From Streptomyces spinosus (GTDB lineage Bacteria; Actinomycetota; Actinomycetes; Streptomycetales; Streptomycetaceae): a stretch of DNA of 64,000 nt. The notes beneath the pieces are model-generated. The model was given only the letters and a program-made list of their open reading frames with translations, was not told the DNA's origin and did not search any database. Where the stretch lies: positions 248,001 through 312,000 of the forward strand of contig NZ_JAINRC010000008.1 in NCBI RefSeq assembly GCF_020400655.1, written 5' to 3'. A program made the position numbers and the translations under genes. Below, piece by piece: positions 51,744 through 59,265 of the stretch (position 1 is the first letter of the stretch; each line of letters starts with the position of its first letter).

Positions 51744-52001
51744 TTACTCGCCCTCGTGCTCGCCCTCGTGGTCGCCCTCGTGCTCCCCGTAGCCCTGCTC
51801 GTCCGGCTGGCCCTCGTGCTTCTCCTGCGGCTGCACGGTGTAACCGCCTCCGACGGCCACGGCGTTCGCCGACGAGTTGGCCACGGCGGTGACCTCGGGA
51901 GCCGAGTCGTCGCCGCCGTAGGCGAAGCCGACCCCGGCGCCGAGGGTGGACAGTCCCATAACCGCCGCCGCTACGATCGCAGCGCGCTGAAACGTACGCA
52001 T
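51744..52001 (-). CDS. Small secreted protein with acidic His/Glu-rich tail
   Basis: 85 residues. The signal peptide is MRTFQRAAIVAAAVMGLSTL ... FAYG. The mature part has a short Ala/Val/Asn region (EVTAVANSSANAVAVGGGYT) and then EKHEGQPDEQGYGEHEGDHE with more Glu/His/Gly to the end. It has no cysteines. The repeating EHEGD/EHEGE tail could bind divalent metals, by inference. Its N-terminus resembles that of the family A protein at 47905. Function unknown. Confidence 0.72.
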   Translation of the reverse strand: MRTFQRAAIVAAAVMGLSTLGAGVGFAYGGDDSAPEVTAVANSSANAVAVGGGYTVQPQEKHEGQPDEQGYGEHEGDHEGEHEGE

Positions 52002-52167
52002 GTTTGCCCCTTTCTGACCCAGGCGTGACGCCCGGCTTGACTACTCGCGGTGAGCTTATGCGCACGATGAGTAGTAATTCAGGATCTACGCTCCACATGT
52101 CGCGGTAGTCCCTCTTATGCCGTAGAGGCGCCGTGAGCCGTCGGCAGGAAGGCGGCGGGTCCCGGGG

Positions 52168-52509
52168 TCAGCCCCACAAGTCGGGCGACTCCGGCCGGTC
52201 GTCGGTCTTTTCGGGTACTCCCCGTGTCCTGGGGTCGCAGGTCACCTCGGGTCCGAGCCGCGTGTGGCCGTTGCCCACGGCGGCGGGCAGGGTCAGGGGC
52301 TCCACCTTCTGGCAGTTCTCCTGGTGGGGGATGTCGCCGTCCTCGGGGACCTCCCCCGTGATCCGCTGGGTGCAGGTGAGGGTCCCCAGGAGGTCCCGTG
52401 TGCAGGTCCCCGGGCCGGTCCCGGCGTACGCCTGGGCGGCGCCGGTGAGGGTCAGGGCGAGGCCCCCGAGCAGCCCCGAGACGGCCACGATCTTCTTCGT
52501 GCTGAACAT
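52168..52509 (-). CDS. Small secreted protein, family C (four cysteines)
   Basis: 113 residues. The signal peptide is MFSTKKIVAVSGLLGGLALT ... QAYA. Four cysteines are spaced C-x9-C-x19-C-x24-C (GPGTCTRDLLGTLTCTQR, HQENCQKVEPLTLP, EVTCDPRTRG), matching the paralogue at 51079 (x9, x21, x28). The C-terminus is Pro/Asp/Glu-rich. Similar signal DNA and plan suggest duplication within this cluster. Function unknown. Confidence 0.75.
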   Translation of the reverse strand: MFSTKKIVAVSGLLGGLALTLTGAAQAYAGTGPGTCTRDLLGTLTCTQRITGEVPEDGDIPHQENCQKVEPLTLPAAVGNGHTRLGPEVTCDPRTRGVPEKTDDRPESPDLWG

Positions 52510-52613
52510 GTGATGCGTTTTCCCTCTGTAAGGGTGCCCGGGTGGCCGGGCACCGTGGGCCCCGGGCACCGGCCGCGCCGGGTTCTGTCTTCGACGCTCG
52601 GATGGCTCCCGGC

Positions 52614-52856
52614 TCAGCCGGTGAAAGCGTTGTTGTACTGGCCGCAGGTGGTGTCCATGGTGTCGGCGAGACCGAGGACGGCGACCGGGATGTCGTTCTC
52701 GGACACCGTCTGCGGGCTGCACTCCTGGTAGGGGCGGTAGAGGTCGTTGACCTGCAGCCCTCCGCCGGGGGAGTCGGCAATGGCGGTGCCGGCGCCGATG
52801 GCCGACAGGCCGCCGGCCGCCACTGCTGCGAACACGACCTGCTGAAGCTTGCGCAT
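52614..52856 (-). CDS. Small secreted protein with RPYQECSPQ domain (C-x24-C)
   Basis: 80 residues. The signal peptide is MRKLQQVVFAAVAAGGLSAI ... IADS. The mature part is almost only the domain VNDLYRPYQECSPQTVSEND, IPVAVLGLADTMDTTC, GQYNN. The cysteine spacing C-x24-C and the RPYQECSPQ motif match the C-terminus of the protein at 49545. The leader CCGAGGGTTCC and the first 17 coding bases are also shared with that gene. Function unknown. Confidence 0.78.
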   Translation of the reverse strand: MRKLQQVVFAAVAAGGLSAIGAGTAIADSPGGGLQVNDLYRPYQECSPQTVSENDIPVAVLGLADTMDTTCGQYNNAFTG

Positions 52857-53111
52857 GGAACCCTCGGTTCTTTGCTTGTTCGGTGAGGCTAAGTTGCCTA
52901 GCGTGATCGTCTAGATACTAGCAGTAACAAGCGGGTTGTTCCGCGCTGGACGGCTGTGTCCCGAGGGGGCAACGGCCCGAACGGCGACGTGTCGCCAACT
53001 GCCCAAGTCGGTAGGCGTGTTGGCGTGCGGTGCGAGACGCCATGCCGCGTGCGGTCGTGCGGGTGGGATGCGGTGCGAGTGTCAACACGCGCGAAAGGAC
53101 GGACGGTTGCG
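52857..53111. other. Promoter region of the 52614 gene; no gene seen
   Basis: 255 bp between two leftward genes. Reading left, TAGTAT (about 52914-52919) could be a -10 for the small secreted gene. The bases around 52890-52930 are AT-richer than average. Confidence 0.35.
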
Positions 53112-54524
53112 TCAGGAGAGCGCCGGCTCCGCGACCCGCAGGTCGTCGCGCGCGGACACGGAGGAGATCAGGTCCCGCAACCCCTCGACATACCGTCGTA
53201 CGTTCTTGTAGGCGACGTCGGTGTCCGGGTAACGGCAGGCGAGCCACAGTCCTTCGTGCAGCCTGTTGACCCAGACGCACACCTGGTCCCCGTACGACAC
53301 CCGGATCAGCCCGTACGCCTTCCTCTCCGTCCAGCGGGCCGAGCCGGGAGTCGGGCGGGCGTCCACGTACGAGACGATCGAGTACAGGTCGGGTGACGTG
53401 GGGCGGAAGTCCGCGCCGAGCAGGCGCAGTACGCGGGCCAGCGGGATGCGCGCGAGCGCCCGGTTCGCCCGCAACTCGGCGCGGACGGCGGTGAGCGCGC
53501 CGTCGAAGTCCCGTGCGGCGGGCACCTCGATCGGCGCACCGCCGACGTACCAGCCCACGGAGTCCGACCATGCGGGCTTCAGACGGGTGTGGAACGGGAC
53601 GACCGTGCGGTAATAGGGGTGCCCGCCGAGCTCGTGGACGATCAGACTGGTCGCGGCCAACAGGCCCACCAGACTGCCGCCGTGGGGCCGGCTGCGCTTC
53701 TCGAAGGCGGCGGCCCCGTCCGCGTCGAGGAGCGGCTCGCACATCAGCTTCTGCGCGGGCAGCGCGGTGCCGGGTCGCAGGCCGAGGTCGACGGGGAACT
53801 GCGGCAGCCGTCCGTCGCACCGGCTGATGAACGCTCGCCAGCGCGCGACGATCGCGTGCGTGTCGTCGATCCCGTCCGCGTTCGCCCGCTCCTGTTCGCA
53901 GAAGTCCACGTAACTCCCCACGGCCGCACCGGCGATGGGCCGGCCCGTGACGCCCGCTGTGTACAGTTCGTGGATCTCTTCCGGGATGCGCTGGAGGGAG
54001 TAGGCGTCGACATTGGTGTGGTCGAAGACCGCGTACACGCTGGTGGCGTCGTCGCGGACGACGGCCGCGTAGATGAGGTTCGGCCAGCCGAGCGCGTCCG
54101 CGGCGACATCGAACCGGTCCTGCATGTACCGGACCAGCGCGTTCGCGTCGGTGAAGTCGCCGATCACCTCGCGGTGCAGGGACACGTCCTGCTCGGGGAG
54201 CGTGAACCGGCGCAGTTCGTCGCCGGCCCACCGGAAGCCGCTGCGCAGTGTCTCGTGCCGCACCGTCCAGTGACGCAATGCCTGTTCCAGTGCGTCGAGG
54301 TCGGCCCTGCCCGGCAGGTCGAACGCCGTGCCCAGCCACGTCGGTACGAACAGTCCGTCCGCGCGCACCGACCGTGCCGTTCTGACGTGTGACTCCTGGA
54401 TGTACGCCGGCGGCCGCGGGTCCGAGGGCAGTGCCGACGCCGCCGTGATGGTCGCCGGGCTGAACGTCCACTCGACGAGCCGTCCGGGCCGGACCTCGCA
54501 GCGCTGAATGTCAGAAATTCGCAC
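53112..54524 (-). CDS. Stand-alone condensation/PapA-like acyltransferase
   Basis: 470 residues, cytoplasmic. The layout is that of NRPS condensation domains: an N-terminal FVPTWLGTAFDLPGRADLDA, then LEQALRHWTVRHETLRSGFR, the active-site region VYAVFDHTNVDAYSLQRIPE, and a second half with LVGLLAATSLIVHELGG and YRTVVPFHTRLKPAWSDSVG. The catalytic HHxxxDG motif appears as DHTNVDA, keeping the second His and the Asp but not the first His or the Gly. No carrier protein or other NRPS gene is nearby. It could join an acyl or peptidyl group to an amine or alcohol; substrate unknown. Confidence 0.75.
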   Translation of the reverse strand: MRISDIQRCEVRPGRLVEWTFSPATITAASALPSDPRPPAYIQESHVRTARSVRADGLFVPTWLGTAFDLPGRADLDALEQALRHWTVRHETLRSGFRWAGDELRRFTLPEQDVSLHREVIGDFTDANALVRYMQDRFDVAADALGWPNLIYAAVVRDDATSVYAVFDHTNVDAYSLQRIPEEIHELYTAGVTGRPIAGAAVGSYVDFCEQERANADGIDDTHAIVARWRAFISRCDGRLPQFPVDLGLRPGTALPAQKLMCEPLLDADGAAAFEKRSRPHGGSLVGLLAATSLIVHELGGHPYYRTVVPFHTRLKPAWSDSVGWYVGGAPIEVPAARDFDGALTAVRAELRANRALARIPLARVLRLLGADFRPTSPDLYSIVSYVDARPTPGSARWTERKAYGLIRVSYGDQVCVWVNRLHEGLWLACRYPDTDVAYKNVRRYVEGLRDLISSVSARDDLRVAEPALS

Positions 54525-54819
54525 AGGGGCGTCTCCTTCGCAGAGGACACCAGCTTGATCAAGGGGGAGCCGCGCGCGAGCGGTGGCCGCTGTGTCGTCG
54601 GCTTTTCAGCGGGATGTGTGACGCCTCGAACGGTGAAGCGACTCTCTGCCCGGCGGGGGACCACACCGCGCGACCGGTGTTCGCCGTCGGAAACGTGACG
54701 TGTGACCGTGGTCGCGCGAACTCGCCGTCCGCCAAGCGACGTTCGGCGGCGACGACCGCAGACCGTCGCCTCGGGCCGAAAGGCCCTAGCCTTCGCACAG
54801 GTTCCAGGAAGGAGCATGC
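54525..54819. promoter_or_regulatory. Divergent promoter region
   Basis: 295 bp between the condensation-like gene (leftward) and the alcohol dehydrogenase (rightward). It must hold both promoters. I see no clear operator. Confidence 0.35.
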
Positions 54820-55863
54820 ATGCGCGCGGTGGTGTTCGAGGAGTTCGGAAAGCCGGCCGAGGTGCGGGAGGTGCCCGACCCGGAGCCCGCGGAGCACGGG
54901 GTGGTCGTCCGTGTCGAGGCCACCGGCCTCTGCCGCAGCGACTGGCACGGCTGGAAGGGGCACGATCCGGACATCACGCTGCCGCACGTGCCGGGGCACG
55001 AACTCGCCGGCGTGGTCGAGGCGGTGGGCGCCCGGGTGACCGGCCGGCGGCCCGGCGACCGGGTCACCGTGCCGTTCGTCTGCGCCTGCGGCGGCTGCCC
55101 GTCCTGCGCGGCGGGCGACCAGCAGGTGTGTGAGCGGCAGACCCAGCCCGGGTTCCACCACTGGGGCTCCTTCGCCGAGTACGTCGCGCTCGACCACGCC
55201 GACGTCAATCTCGTCGCGCTGCCGGACGACATGGCGTACGCCACCGCCGCGGCCCTCGGCTGCCGCTTCGCCACCGCGTTCCGGGCCGTGGTGCAGCGGG
55301 GCCGGGTGGCGGCGGGGGAGTGGGTCGCGGTGCACGGCTGCGGCGGGGTCGGCCTGTCGGCGGTGATGATCGCGGCGGCCTCGGGGGCCCGGGTCGTCGC
55401 GGTCGACGTCTCTCCCCGGGCGCTGGAGCTGGCCCGGAGGTTCGGCGCCGCCGAGTGTCTGGACGCGACCGGGGTGTCCGACCCGGCCGCCGTCGTCCGG
55501 GAGCTGACCGGCGGCGGCGCCCACCTCTCCCTCGACGCCCTCGGCTCGCCGGCCACCTGCGCCGCCTCCGTGAACGGTCTGCGCCGCCGCGGCCGGCACG
55601 TCCAGGTCGGCCTGCTGCCCTCGCCCGACGGCACCACCCCGGTCCCGCTGGCCCGCGCGACAGCCCTGGAGCTGGAACTCCTCGGCAGCCACGGCATGGC
55701 CGCCCACGCCTATCCCGGCATGCTGCGCCTGGTCCGCGCCGGCGTGCTGCGCCCGGACCTCCTGGTGACCCGGACCATCACTCTCGACGCCGCCCCGGCG
55801 GCGCTCGCGGCGATGGGCACGGCGCCGGGCGCGGGCGTCACGGTCATCGAACCCTGGAGCTGA
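54820..55863 (+). CDS. Zinc-dependent alcohol dehydrogenase
   Basis: 347 residues of the MDR family. The catalytic zinc ligands are C (GLCRSDWHGWKG) and H/E (PGHELAGVVEAVG). The structural zinc lobe is CACGGCPSCAAGDQQVC, and the NAD-binding fold is VHGCGGVGLSAVMIAAASGA. It oxidises or reduces an alcohol/aldehyde pair with NAD(P). The ATG at 54820 is preceded by AGGAAGGAG at good distance. Tail to tail with a small HTH gene. Confidence 0.92.
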   Translation: MRAVVFEEFGKPAEVREVPDPEPAEHGVVVRVEATGLCRSDWHGWKGHDPDITLPHVPGHELAGVVEAVGARVTGRRPGDRVTVPFVCACGGCPSCAAGDQQVCERQTQPGFHHWGSFAEYVALDHADVNLVALPDDMAYATAAALGCRFATAFRAVVQRGRVAAGEWVAVHGCGGVGLSAVMIAAASGARVVAVDVSPRALELARRFGAAECLDATGVSDPAAVVRELTGGGAHLSLDALGSPATCAASVNGLRRRGRHVQVGLLPSPDGTTPVPLARATALELELLGSHGMAAHAYPGMLRLVRAGVLRPDLLVTRTITLDAAPAALAAMGTAPGAGVTVIEPWS

Positions 55864-55932
55864 CAGCCCAGCGCCCGTCACCGCTCCCCTCCCGGCCTCC
55901 CCGCCGCCCGGCGCCGTGTCCGCGAGAGCGCG

Positions 55933-56133
55933 TCAGTCCTCTCTGCGGCCGCGGTTGCCGGGACGGGAGGCGACCCAGGCGCGGACGGTGTCGGCGTACC
56001 AGTAGGGCTTGCCGCGCTCGACGTGGTCGGGCGGGGGCAGCAGCCCGTGCTTGCGGTAGGACCGTACGGTGTCCGGCTGCACCCGGATGTGCGCCGCGAT
56101 CTCCTTGTAGGACCAGAGCCTTCGGTCGGCCAT
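55933..56133 (-). CDS. Small MerR/AlpA-like helix-turn-helix protein
   Basis: 66 residues. ADRRLWSYKEIAAHIRVQPD, TVRSYRKHGLLPPPDH and GKPYWYADTVRAWVASRPG form a single MerR-like winged helix with no effector domain. GGGAGGT 8 nt upstream fixes the ATG at 56133. Such proteins occur as excisionase-like factors or free-standing regulators; no integrase is near, so a regulator role is more likely. It is divergent from the inositol operon. Confidence 0.8.
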   Translation of the reverse strand: MADRRLWSYKEIAAHIRVQPDTVRSYRKHGLLPPPDHVERGKPYWYADTVRAWVASRPGNRGRRED

Positions 56134-56454
56134 GCGTTGCACCTCCCCGCGCGCACCACGGCGGCGACCGGGAAGGGCCACCGGGGGGACCGGGCGCTGC
56201 GCTGATCACAAACCTGCGCCTGGTGAACGACGCTCGGTGACCGACGGGGCCTCCCTGTCGACCGGGTGTGACGGAGAACCCGCGTGCACGTGACATGCGT
56301 GACAGGAGAGCGGTCTTTGTGACACAGCGGCCACACAAGGCGTGCTGTGCCGCCGCCCCCGGACGGAGACTGGTCCGAATGTCTGGACAAAACATTGACA
56401 TGGCTCGGCATGCGGGACTAGAAAGCCGGGGAGAGCCATGACGAAGGGAAGCCG
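56134..56454. promoter_or_regulatory. Promoter region of the inositol operon
   Basis: TTGACA (56395-56400), an 18-bp spacer and TAGAAA (56419-56424) form a good promoter. TGTCTGGACA (56380-56389) overlaps the upstream side and agrees at 9 of 10 positions with the IolR box I remember from Corynebacterium (KGWCHTRACA). The arms ATGTC (56379-56383) and GACAT (56397-56401) also form an inverted pair. Confidence 0.6.
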
Positions 56455-57405
56455 ATGGCCTACGACCTGATCACCATGGGGCGGATCGGGGTGGACCTCT
56501 ACCCGCTGCAGACCGGTGTCCCGCTCGCCCAGGTGTCGTCCTTCGGCAAGTTCCTCGGCGGGTCGGCGACGAATGTGGCGGTCGCCGCGGCCCGCCTCGG
56601 CCGGCGCACCGCCGTGCTCACCCGCACCGGCGACGACCCGTTCGGCACCTACCTGCACGAGGCGCTGCGCGGCTTCGGCGTCGACGACCGCTGGGTCACC
56701 CCCGTCCCCGGTCTGCCGACTCCCGTCACCTTCTGCGAGGTCTTCCCGCCGGACGACTTCCCGCTCTACTTCTACCGGCAGCCCAAGGCCCCCGACCTTC
56801 AGATCGACGCCCACGAGCTGGACCTGGACGCCATCCGCGAGGCCCGGATCTTCTGGGTCACCGGCACCGGCCTGAGCGAGGAGCCGAGCCGGACGGCGAC
56901 CCTGGCGGCCCTCGCCCACCGCGCCAAGGCGGGCAGCACCGTCTTCGACCTCGACTGGCGCCCCATGTTCTGGTCGGACCCCGGCGCCGCCCGCCCCTTC
57001 TACGCCGAGGCCCTGCGCCACGCCACCGTCGCCGTCGGCAACCTGGACGAGGTGGAGGTCGCCACCGGGGTGCGCGAGCCGCACGCCGCCGCTCGCGCCC
57101 TGCTGGACGCCGGGGTCGAACTGGCCGTCGTGAAACAAGGACCCAAGGGTGTCCTGGCCGTCAACCGGAAGGGTGAGTCGGCCGAGGTCCCGCCCCTGCC
57201 CGTCACCGTGCTGAACGGACTCGGCGCCGGGGACGCCTTCGGCGGCTCCCTCTGCCACGGCCTGCTGGCCGGCTGGGACCTGGAGACGATCATGCGGCAC
57301 GCCAACGCGGCCGGCGCCATCGTCGCCTCCCGGCTGGAGTGCTCCTCCGCGATGCCGACACCGGACGAGGTGGCCGCCGCGCTCGACGCCGGAGCGGTGC
57401 TGTGA
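56455..57405 (+). CDS. iolC: 5-dehydro-2-deoxygluconokinase
   Basis: 316 residues of the PfkB family. GRIGVDLYPLQTGVPLAQVS and FGKFLGGSATNVAVAAARLG are the IolC-type substrate region, and LNGLGAGDAFGGSLCHGLL is the catalytic anion hole with Asp. It phosphorylates 5-dehydro-2-deoxygluconate in inositol catabolism. It is first in an operon of inositol genes, preceded by a -35/-10 promoter and an IolR-like site, and overlaps the next gene by GTGA. Confidence 0.92.
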   Translation: MAYDLITMGRIGVDLYPLQTGVPLAQVSSFGKFLGGSATNVAVAAARLGRRTAVLTRTGDDPFGTYLHEALRGFGVDDRWVTPVPGLPTPVTFCEVFPPDDFPLYFYRQPKAPDLQIDAHELDLDAIREARIFWVTGTGLSEEPSRTATLAALAHRAKAGSTVFDLDWRPMFWSDPGAARPFYAEALRHATVAVGNLDEVEVATGVREPHAAARALLDAGVELAVVKQGPKGVLAVNRKGESAEVPPLPVTVLNGLGAGDAFGGSLCHGLLAGWDLETIMRHANAAGAIVASRLECSSAMPTPDEVAAALDAGAVL

Positions 57406-58433
57406 GGGCCGGCCGCGTCACAGGCACGCACCCCGAGGACGGCTCCGGCACCCCCGCGAGCGCCTCCCGCCGGGACACCGCGGACGCCCCCGGCGAAAAC
57501 CCCGCGCCCCCTGCCCGCCAAGGCGCCGCGGGCACCCCCCGCCGGCGTGTCGACGTGGGTGAACTCGTCCGCGTCCGCACCCGGCACCCCGAGGCCATCG
57601 CGGAGGCCGCCGCCCGGCGGGTCCGCAGGCCGTTGCTGAACGAGAACGGGCGGCTGATGATCGTCGCCGCCGACCACCCGGCCCGTGGCGCGCTCGGCGT
57701 CGGCGACCGCAAGCTCGCCATGGCCAACCGTGCCGACCTGCTCGAACGCCTCTGCCTCGCGCTGTCCCGGCCCGGCGTCGACGGCGTCCTCGCCACCGCC
57801 GACATCCTGGACGACCTGCTGCTCCTCGGCGCCCTGGACCACAAGGTCGTCATGGGCTCCATGAACCGCGGAGGTCTGCAGGGGGCCAGCTTCGAGCTGG
57901 ACGACCGGTTCACCGGCCACCGCCCGCAGGACATCGAGCGCCTCGGCTTCGACGCGGGCAAGCTGCTGCTGCGCGTCGACTACAGCGACCCCGGCTCCCT
58001 GAGCACCCTGGAGTCCACGGCCCGCGCCATCGACGCGATGGCCGAGCGCCGGCTGCCGGTGTTCGTGGAGCCGTTCATCAGCCGCCGCACCCCCGAAGGC
58101 AAGGTGAGGAACGACCTGTCCGCCGAAGCGGTCACCCGGTCCATCGCCATCGCCTCCGGCCTCGGCGGCTCCTCCGCCTACACCTGGCTGAAGGTGCCGG
58201 TCACCGAGAACCCCGACGACATGGCCCGGGTCATGGAGACCTCCACCCTGCCCGCCGTGCTGCTCGGCGGGGACATCGGCGACTCGCCCGAGGACCAGGT
58301 CGCCGCGTACGAGAAGTGGCGCGGCGCGCTCCGACTGCCCACCGTGCGCGGCCTGGTGGTAGGCCGCTCGCTGCTGTACCCGGCGGACGGCGACGTGGCC
58401 GCCGCCGTGGACACCGCCGTAGGACTGCTGTGA
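57402..58433 (+). CDS. Cgl0158-like (beta/alpha)8 barrel, possible IolJ-type aldolase
   Basis: 343 residues if started at the coupled GTG (57402). The first 45 residues are Pro/Ala-rich and may not be part of the fold, so a later start near VDVGELVRVRTRHPEAIAE is possible. Core motifs are GRLMIVAADHPARGALGVGD, GVDGVLATADILDDLLLL, FDAGKLLLRVDYSDPGSLST, PVFVEPFISRR and AYTWLKVPVTENPDDMARVM, with Lys in LLLRVD/WLKVP positions expected of an aldolase. I recall a homologue in the C. glutamicum iol cluster. It probably cleaves the IolC product. Confidence 0.78.
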   Translation: MRAGRVTGTHPEDGSGTPASASRRDTADAPGENPAPPARQGAAGTPRRRVDVGELVRVRTRHPEAIAEAAARRVRRPLLNENGRLMIVAADHPARGALGVGDRKLAMANRADLLERLCLALSRPGVDGVLATADILDDLLLLGALDHKVVMGSMNRGGLQGASFELDDRFTGHRPQDIERLGFDAGKLLLRVDYSDPGSLSTLESTARAIDAMAERRLPVFVEPFISRRTPEGKVRNDLSAEAVTRSIAIASGLGGSSAYTWLKVPVTENPDDMARVMETSTLPAVLLGGDIGDSPEDQVAAYEKWRGALRLPTVRGLVVGRSLLYPADGDVAAAVDTAVGLL

Positions 58434-58440
58434 GGGCCGC

Positions 58441-59265
58441 ATGACCAGCACCGATCTGCATCTTCCCCGGGGCGCCGCCGCGAGTGCCGACTACGCCGTC
58501 GACATCGGTCCCGAGTCGGCCGGCTGGACGCACAGCAGCCTGCGTGTCGTCGAGCTGGGTCCCGGTGACAGCCATACGTTCGGCACCGGGGACAGCGAGT
58601 GGATCGTGCTTCCGCTGGAAGGCGGATGTACCGTACATATGGAGCACAACGAGTTCCAACTCCTGGGCCGGGAAAGCGTGTTCGCGGACGTCTCCGACTT
58701 CGCGTACGTGCCCCGGGACGCCCAGGTCCTGATCGCCTCCGGCGCGGGAGGCCGCTTCGCCCTGGCAGGAGCGAAGTGCGAGCGACGACTCCCCGCCCGC
58801 TACGGCCCCGCGCCGGAGGTCCCCGTCGAGGAGCGCGGCAGCGGCACCTGTGCCCGCCGGGTGCGCAACTTCGCCTCCGCCGACTCCTTCGCCTGCGACA
58901 AGCTGATCGCCGTGGAGGTGATCACGCCGGGCGGCCACTGGTCCTCGTACCCGCCGCACAAGCACGACGAGCACCGGCCGGGCGAGGAGTCCGAGCTGGA
59001 GGAGATCTACTACTTCGAGATCGACGGCCCGAACGGACTCGGCTACCAGCGGGTGTTCCCCTCGCGGGAGGGCGGCTCGGACGTCCTCGCCGAGGTGCGC
59101 TCCGGCGACGCCGTCCTCGTCCCCGACGGCTGGCACGGCCCGTCCATCGCCCAGCCCGGGCACGACATGTACTACCTGAACGTCATGGCGGGCCCGGGCG
59201 AGACCCGGGAATGGCGGATCTGTTTCCACCCCGACCACGTAGAAAGCACAGGGGGCTACCGATGA
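58441..59265 (+). CDS. iolB: 5-deoxy-glucuronate isomerase
   Basis: 274 residues. It is a bicupin with TFGTGDSEWIVLPLEGGCTV in the first half. The metal site SSYPPHKHDEHRPGEESELE then EIYYFEIDGPNGLGYQRVF carries the His/Glu ligands, and LVPDGWHGPSIAQPGHDMYY the C-terminal His. It isomerises 5-deoxy-glucuronate to 5-dehydro-2-deoxygluconate. It lies 7 nt after the barrel gene, and its stop overlaps the iolD start (ATGA). Confidence 0.95.
   Translation: MTSTDLHLPRGAAASADYAVDIGPESAGWTHSSLRVVELGPGDSHTFGTGDSEWIVLPLEGGCTVHMEHNEFQLLGRESVFADVSDFAYVPRDAQVLIASGAGGRFALAGAKCERRLPARYGPAPEVPVEERGSGTCARRVRNFASADSFACDKLIAVEVITPGGHWSSYPPHKHDEHRPGEESELEEIYYFEIDGPNGLGYQRVFPSREGGSDVLAEVRSGDAVLVPDGWHGPSIAQPGHDMYYLNVMAGPGETREWRICFHPDHVESTGGYR

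Noticed and set aside
55933..56133. The small HTH protein as an excisionase marking a mobile element
   Set aside because: No integrase, att-like repeats or tRNA gene is near, so I kept it as a plain regulator.
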